A stretch of DNA of 9,270 bases from Myxococcaceae bacterium (GTDB lineage: Bacteria; Myxococcota; Myxococcia; Myxococcales; Myxococcaceae), in the NCBI GenBank assembly GCA_018262385.1, contig JAGSPQ010000061.1, forward strand, positions 1-9,270, written 5' to 3'. Position numbers and translations under genes: made by a program. Below the pieces are notes generated by a model that was given only the letters and a program-made list of their open reading frames with translations, had not been told where the DNA came from and made no database searches. Below are positions 7,104-9,270 of the stretch, piece by piece; within the stretch, counting starts at the first letter, position 1; the number at the start of each line of letters is the position of its first letter.

Positions 7104-8177
7104 GTGGCGCGGAGCGTGGGTCTGACTACTAACCGCCATTACTCGCGCAGGGTGGTGCTCACCGGCGCGGCGGGCGTGGCGGTGGCCGGTTGTTTCCCCG
7201 ACGCAGGTGGGACGTGGCCGCTGAAGGGCGACAGCTGCACCGACGCGCTGGCGCGGACGCCGGTGGAGGGCAGCTCGGCGGTGGTCGAGGTGCGCAGCGA
7301 CGACGCGGTGATCGTCGACCCCACCACCCAGCGCGCCACCATCGCCGGCGAGGTGGTGGAGAAGATGCTGGCCGCCGCGCTGCTGGAGCTGGTGCCGCAG
7401 GGGAACCCGTGGGCGGTGCTGTTGCCCGATGCGACGGCCGCGACGCGGATCGGCCTGAAGGTGAACGTGCTCAACGAGCAGTGCGCGACGTCGGTGGCGT
7501 TGACGAAGGCGCTGGTCGCGTCGCTGCGGACCTGGCTGGGGCTGCCGGCCGAGAACGTCCTGGTGTGGGATCGCCGGCTCGACGAGCTGCAGCGGGTGGG
7601 CTTCACCGACGAGGCGGTCGGGGCGAAGGTGGTCGGCACCTGGCGCTCGGCGGCCGACCGTTCGGGCCCGGGCTATGGCACTCCGACCTGCGGCACGGTG
7701 GCGGGCAAGGCGCCGCGGCTGTCGAAGATCCTCACCGAGCTGACCGACCTGACGATCAACGTGCCGGTGCTCAAGACGCACGCCATCTGCGGAGTGACCG
7801 CAGCGCTGAAGAACATCTACGGCATCATCGACAACCCGGGCGACTACCACCAGAACCTGAACACCGCGCTGCCCGAGCTGTACCGGCTGCCCCCGATTCG
7901 CAGCCGGCTGCGCTTCACCGTGCTCGACGCGCTGATCGACGTCACCACCGGAGGCACCTCGGATCCTCCCGACGCGGTGCCGCGGCGGCTGGTGCTCGGG
8001 GCGGATCCGCTCGCGCTCGACAGCCACGCGCTGACGCTGGCCGATGCGCTGCGCGCCGAGAAGAACCTCGGCCTCAAGCCGATCGATCGCGGCGCGATGG
8101 GCTGGCTGCAGCAGGCGTACGAGCAGGGGCTCGGCACGCTCGAGTACCGGCTGACCGAGCTCGCCGTCCCGCGCTGA
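7104..8177 (+). CDS. Tat-dependent lipoprotein of the DUF362 family
   Basis: Predicted 357 residues. The N-terminus has a twin-arginine motif (S14-R15-R16-V-V-L19) followed by GAAGVAVAGC, a lipobox with Cys30, so this should be a Tat-exported membrane-anchored lipoprotein. The DUF362 (PF04015) body aligns with the divergent gene's product, clearest at 218-244 here against 170-196 there: N219, P221, V222, K224, H226, G230, L235, K236, N237, G240, I242 and N244 are shared. Other family-like parts are LKVNVLNEQCATSVALTKAL and a C-terminal LGADPLALDSHAL. No iron-sulfur cysteine motif is present. The start is uncertain. GTG 7104 has a GGCGG 5 nt upstream and is preferred; GTG 7116 would shorten the protein by four residues; CTG 7122 has better spacing to a GGAG but is a rare start. 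None changes the Tat motif. The paralogue is soluble, so the pair may act at different sites in the periplasm. Confidence 0.86.
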   Translation: MARSVGLTTNRHYSRRVVLTGAAGVAVAGCFPDAGGTWPLKGDSCTDALARTPVEGSSAVVEVRSDDAVIVDPTTQRATIAGEVVEKMLAAALLELVPQGNPWAVLLPDATAATRIGLKVNVLNEQCATSVALTKALVASLRTWLGLPAENVLVWDRRLDELQRVGFTDEAVGAKVVGTWRSAADRSGPGYGTPTCGTVAGKAPRLSKILTELTDLTINVPVLKTHAICGVTAALKNIYGIIDNPGDYHQNLNTALPELYRLPPIRSRLRFTVLDALIDVTTGGTSDPPDAVPRRLVLGADPLALDSHALTLADALRAEKNLGLKPIDRGAMGWLQQAYEQGLGTLEYRLTELAVPR

Positions 8178-8180
8178 AGG

Positions 8181-8717
8181 TCAGAGGGCCTTGGCCACCA
8201 TCGCCTTGGCGAAGGCCTCGACCTCGGTGCGGGTGGTCGCGTCCTTGGGAGTGATCTTCAGCTCGAAGATGAATACCCCTCTGCGGGCGTTGAACCACCA
8301 CGAGCTGCCGGTGTCGGTGACGCGGGCGGCATCGCCCACCGCGTCGACGGTGGTCCAGGTGTTGGCCATATAGAGGCCCACGCTCGCGACCAGGTAGTCG
8401 TAGGTCTCCTTCGAGCTGGCGGCGGTCTTCATCTGGTAGACGCGGGCGTCGATCTTCGAGCTGCCCGCCTGGTAGTGCTCCCAGCCGAGCGCGAGCGCGC
8501 CCTTTTCGTTGAAGGGTGCTCCGTCGCCGTCGATCAGCGCTTCGATCGCGGTCGCCGACTTCGCCACCTCCACCCCGAGCTTGCCCACCGCGGTGTCCTC
8601 GGCCCAGGTGGAGACTTCGTTCGCGGCGGGGAAGAGCTTGTCGATCGCGGGGGTGGCGGGGGTCGGGGTTCCACAGGCGGCGAGGGCGAGGCCGGCAGCG
8701 ACGACGAGTCGTTTCAT
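8181..8717 (-). CDS. Small lipoprotein with a DUF6599-like domain
   Basis: Predicted 178 residues. MKRLVVAAGLALAACG is a Sec lipoprotein signal with Cys15 as the lipidation site, followed by a short Thr/Pro linker. Residues 28-178 resemble DUF6599 (PF20244): LFPAANEVSTW (28-38), IDGDGAP (62-68), a W-x-x-Y step (W79, Y82), then a strand RVYQM with a following SSKETYDYL helix. The same order of motifs occurs at residues 566-640 of the large propeller/barrel protein in this window, which strengthens the call. The family's function is unknown to me. The ATG is supported by GGAG 7 nt upstream. The gene runs towards the Tat lipoprotein gene, with only 3 nt between the two stop codons, so transcripts must overlap or both stop very close. 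An in-frame upstream ATG (8753) would put extra residues before the lipobox and is unlikely. Confidence 0.82.
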   Translation of the reverse strand: MKRLVVAAGLALAACGTPTPATPAIDKLFPAANEVSTWAEDTAVGKLGVEVAKSATAIEALIDGDGAPFNEKGALALGWEHYQAGSSKIDARVYQMKTAASSKETYDYLVASVGLYMANTWTTVDAVGDAARVTDTGSSWWFNARRGVFIFELKITPKDATTRTEVEAFAKAMVAKAL

Positions 8718-8724
8718 GGCGGCA

Positions 8725-8728
8725 CTCC
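8725..8728 (-). promoter_or_regulatory. Ribosome binding site of the DUF6599-like lipoprotein gene
   Basis: The minus strand reads GTGGAG with its GGAG at 8728-8725, 7 nt before the ATG at 8717-8715. It picks this ATG, with a compact lipoprotein signal, over the in-frame ATG at 8753. Confidence 0.6.
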
Positions 8729-8751
8729 ACCGGGTCGCACCGTGGCCCGGC

Positions 8752-8765
8752 ATGATCTGGATCAA
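8752..8765. promoter_or_regulatory. FNR/CRP-family-like operator palindrome
   Basis: The plus strand reads ATGATCTGGATCAA, which matches the FNR-type consensus TTGAT-N4-ATCAA at 9 of 10 fixed bases (first T replaced by A). It lies in the 69-bp region between two divergent genes, where an operator is expected. Its centre is about 41 bp from the lipoprotein start codon and about 28 bp from the glycosyltransferase start codon. Both distances are short for classical activation if the leaders contain ribosome sites, so repression, or control of a promoter further inside, is as likely. Whether this organism has an FNR/DNR regulator cannot be seen here. Confidence 0.4.
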
Positions 8766-8786
8766 GCGCTCGCGTCGGCCCCCAGG

Positions 8787-9270
8787 GTGACTAAGGTCCG
8801 CGGCCGCTTGAGCCGGCGCTTGCACATCGCGGTGTTGGTGGGCGCGTGCCTGGTGCCGCTGGCGTTCTTCCTGCCGGCGCTCGGGGATCCGTACGGCACC
8901 TCCGAAGACGGCCTCAACCCCGCGCTCTGGGGCCTGGGCGCGCGCAACCTGCTCGCGGGCGGGGTGGCTTCCCAGCGGGGGGCGCGGGTCTCCCCCTACC
9001 CGGGGACGACCGGCAACGGGATCTACGCCCACCATCCCCCGTTGCCGGTGTGGGTGATGACGGTGCCGGTGGCGCTCGGAGGCTGGGAAGGGTGGGCTCG
9101 GCTGATTGCGCTCGGGTGTGCCGCGGCCTCGCTCGGGCTGCTGTACCGGGTGCTGCGGCGCTCGTTCGAGCCGCGCGTCGCGCTGGCGGCGGTGGTGACG
9201 ATCTCGCTCAGCGGGTTCCTGCTCGAGTGCGGACGGCTGTTCAACACCCTCACCCTCGCGACCCCGCTGT
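8787..9270 (+). CDS. ArnT/PMT-like GT-C membrane glycosyltransferase, N-terminal part (cut by window edge)
   Basis: The frame stays open from a GTG at 8787 to the window end: 161 codons, no stop. A basic N-terminus (MTKVRGRLSRR) is followed by a first membrane helix at about 13-32. The first periplasmic loop has an acidic E40-D41-G42 in the position of the catalytic acidic pair of GT-C enzymes. ARNLLAGG and AHHPPLPVWVM (81-91) then match the A-R-N-L-L and H-H-P-P-L signatures of the ArnT/PMT (GT39/GT83-like) superfamily. Further hydrophobic helices follow at about 104-120 and 130-146. Such enzymes use a polyprenyl-phosphate sugar to glycosylate lipid or protein on the periplasmic side. The start is uncertain: GTG 8787 has only AGG directly before it, and GTG 8742 is an in-frame alternative. 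The acceptor cannot be inferred, and membership in the same system as its neighbours is not shown. Confidence 0.78.
   Translation, partial: MTKVRGRLSRRLHIAVLVGACLVPLAFFLPALGDPYGTSEDGLNPALWGLGARNLLAGGVASQRGARVSPYPGTTGNGIYAHHPPLPVWVMTVPVALGGWEGWARLIALGCAAASLGLLYRVLRRSFEPRVALAAVVTISLSGFLLECGRLFNTLTLATPL

Noticed and set aside
6129..8177. DUF362 proteins as ferredoxin-type iron-sulfur proteins
   Set aside because: Some DUF362-containing proteins carry CxxCxxC clusters, but neither of these has such a motif; their cysteines are isolated.
8731..8751. CCGGG/CCCGG inverted repeat with an 11-nt centre
   Set aside because: Five-base GC-only arms are expected by chance at this base composition and there is no T-tract, so I do not call it a terminator or operator.
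8509..8790. A 93-codon plus-strand open frame whose stop overlaps the glycosyltransferase GTG in a GTGA tetranucleotide
   Set aside because: The overlap looks like coupling, but the frame is antisense to the lipoprotein gene, its translation resembles no family, and it crosses the intergenic region. It is most likely chance.
1..9270. Frequent CTCGAG/GCTCGA hexamers across the window
   Set aside because: They fall mostly in codons for Leu-Glu, Ser-Ser or similar pairs and follow codon preference. Their spacing is irregular, so they are not a repeat array.

Overview
The window is about 70% GC by eye and is packed with genes. GTG starts are common, most genes overlap or nearly touch, and several products are exported: two Tat signals, several lipoboxes, and one very large outer-membrane-like protein. 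This points to a GC-rich Gram-negative bacterium. Myxococcota or a related former deltaproteobacterium is my best guess from style alone. I see no rRNA, tRNA, CRISPR, insertion sequence or other mobile element.

Layout. Positions 7037 down to 1 hold one tightly coupled minus-strand operon of five genes: (1) a Tat-exported DUF362 protein, 7037-6129; (2) a 1304-residue protein, 6126-2212, made of a signal peptide, a seven-repeat beta-propeller, a surface-protein motif, a DUF6599-like domain and a long probable beta-barrel; (3) a WtpA/ModA-like oxyanion-binding lipoprotein, 2212-1277; (4) an ABC permease with an added N-terminal membrane region, 1280-72; (5) the first 25 codons of an ABC ATPase, 75-1, cut by the window edge. 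The junctions are a 2-nt gap, a 1-nt overlap (TGATG) and two 4-nt overlaps (GTGA). A second DUF362 gene, this one a Tat lipoprotein (7104-8177, plus strand), diverges from the operon across a 66-bp promoter region. It converges, with a 3-nt gap, on a small lipoprotein gene (8717-8181, minus). Divergent from that, at the right edge, is the N-terminal third or so of an ArnT/PMT-like GT-C glycosyltransferase (8787 onward, plus). An FNR/CRP-type palindrome lies between these last two genes.

How the genes may work together. The central observation is that two little-known families each occur twice here. DUF362 is present as a Tat-exported soluble form and a Tat lipoprotein form. A DUF6599-like domain is present both inside the large propeller/barrel protein and as the free lipoprotein. 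With the oxyanion ABC importer co-transcribed, the locus looks like a cell-envelope system linking the outer membrane, periplasm and inner membrane. An oxyanion-linked (molybdate or tungstate) uptake or periplasmic cofactor/redox role is possible, but that is inference and nothing in the sequence proves a substrate.
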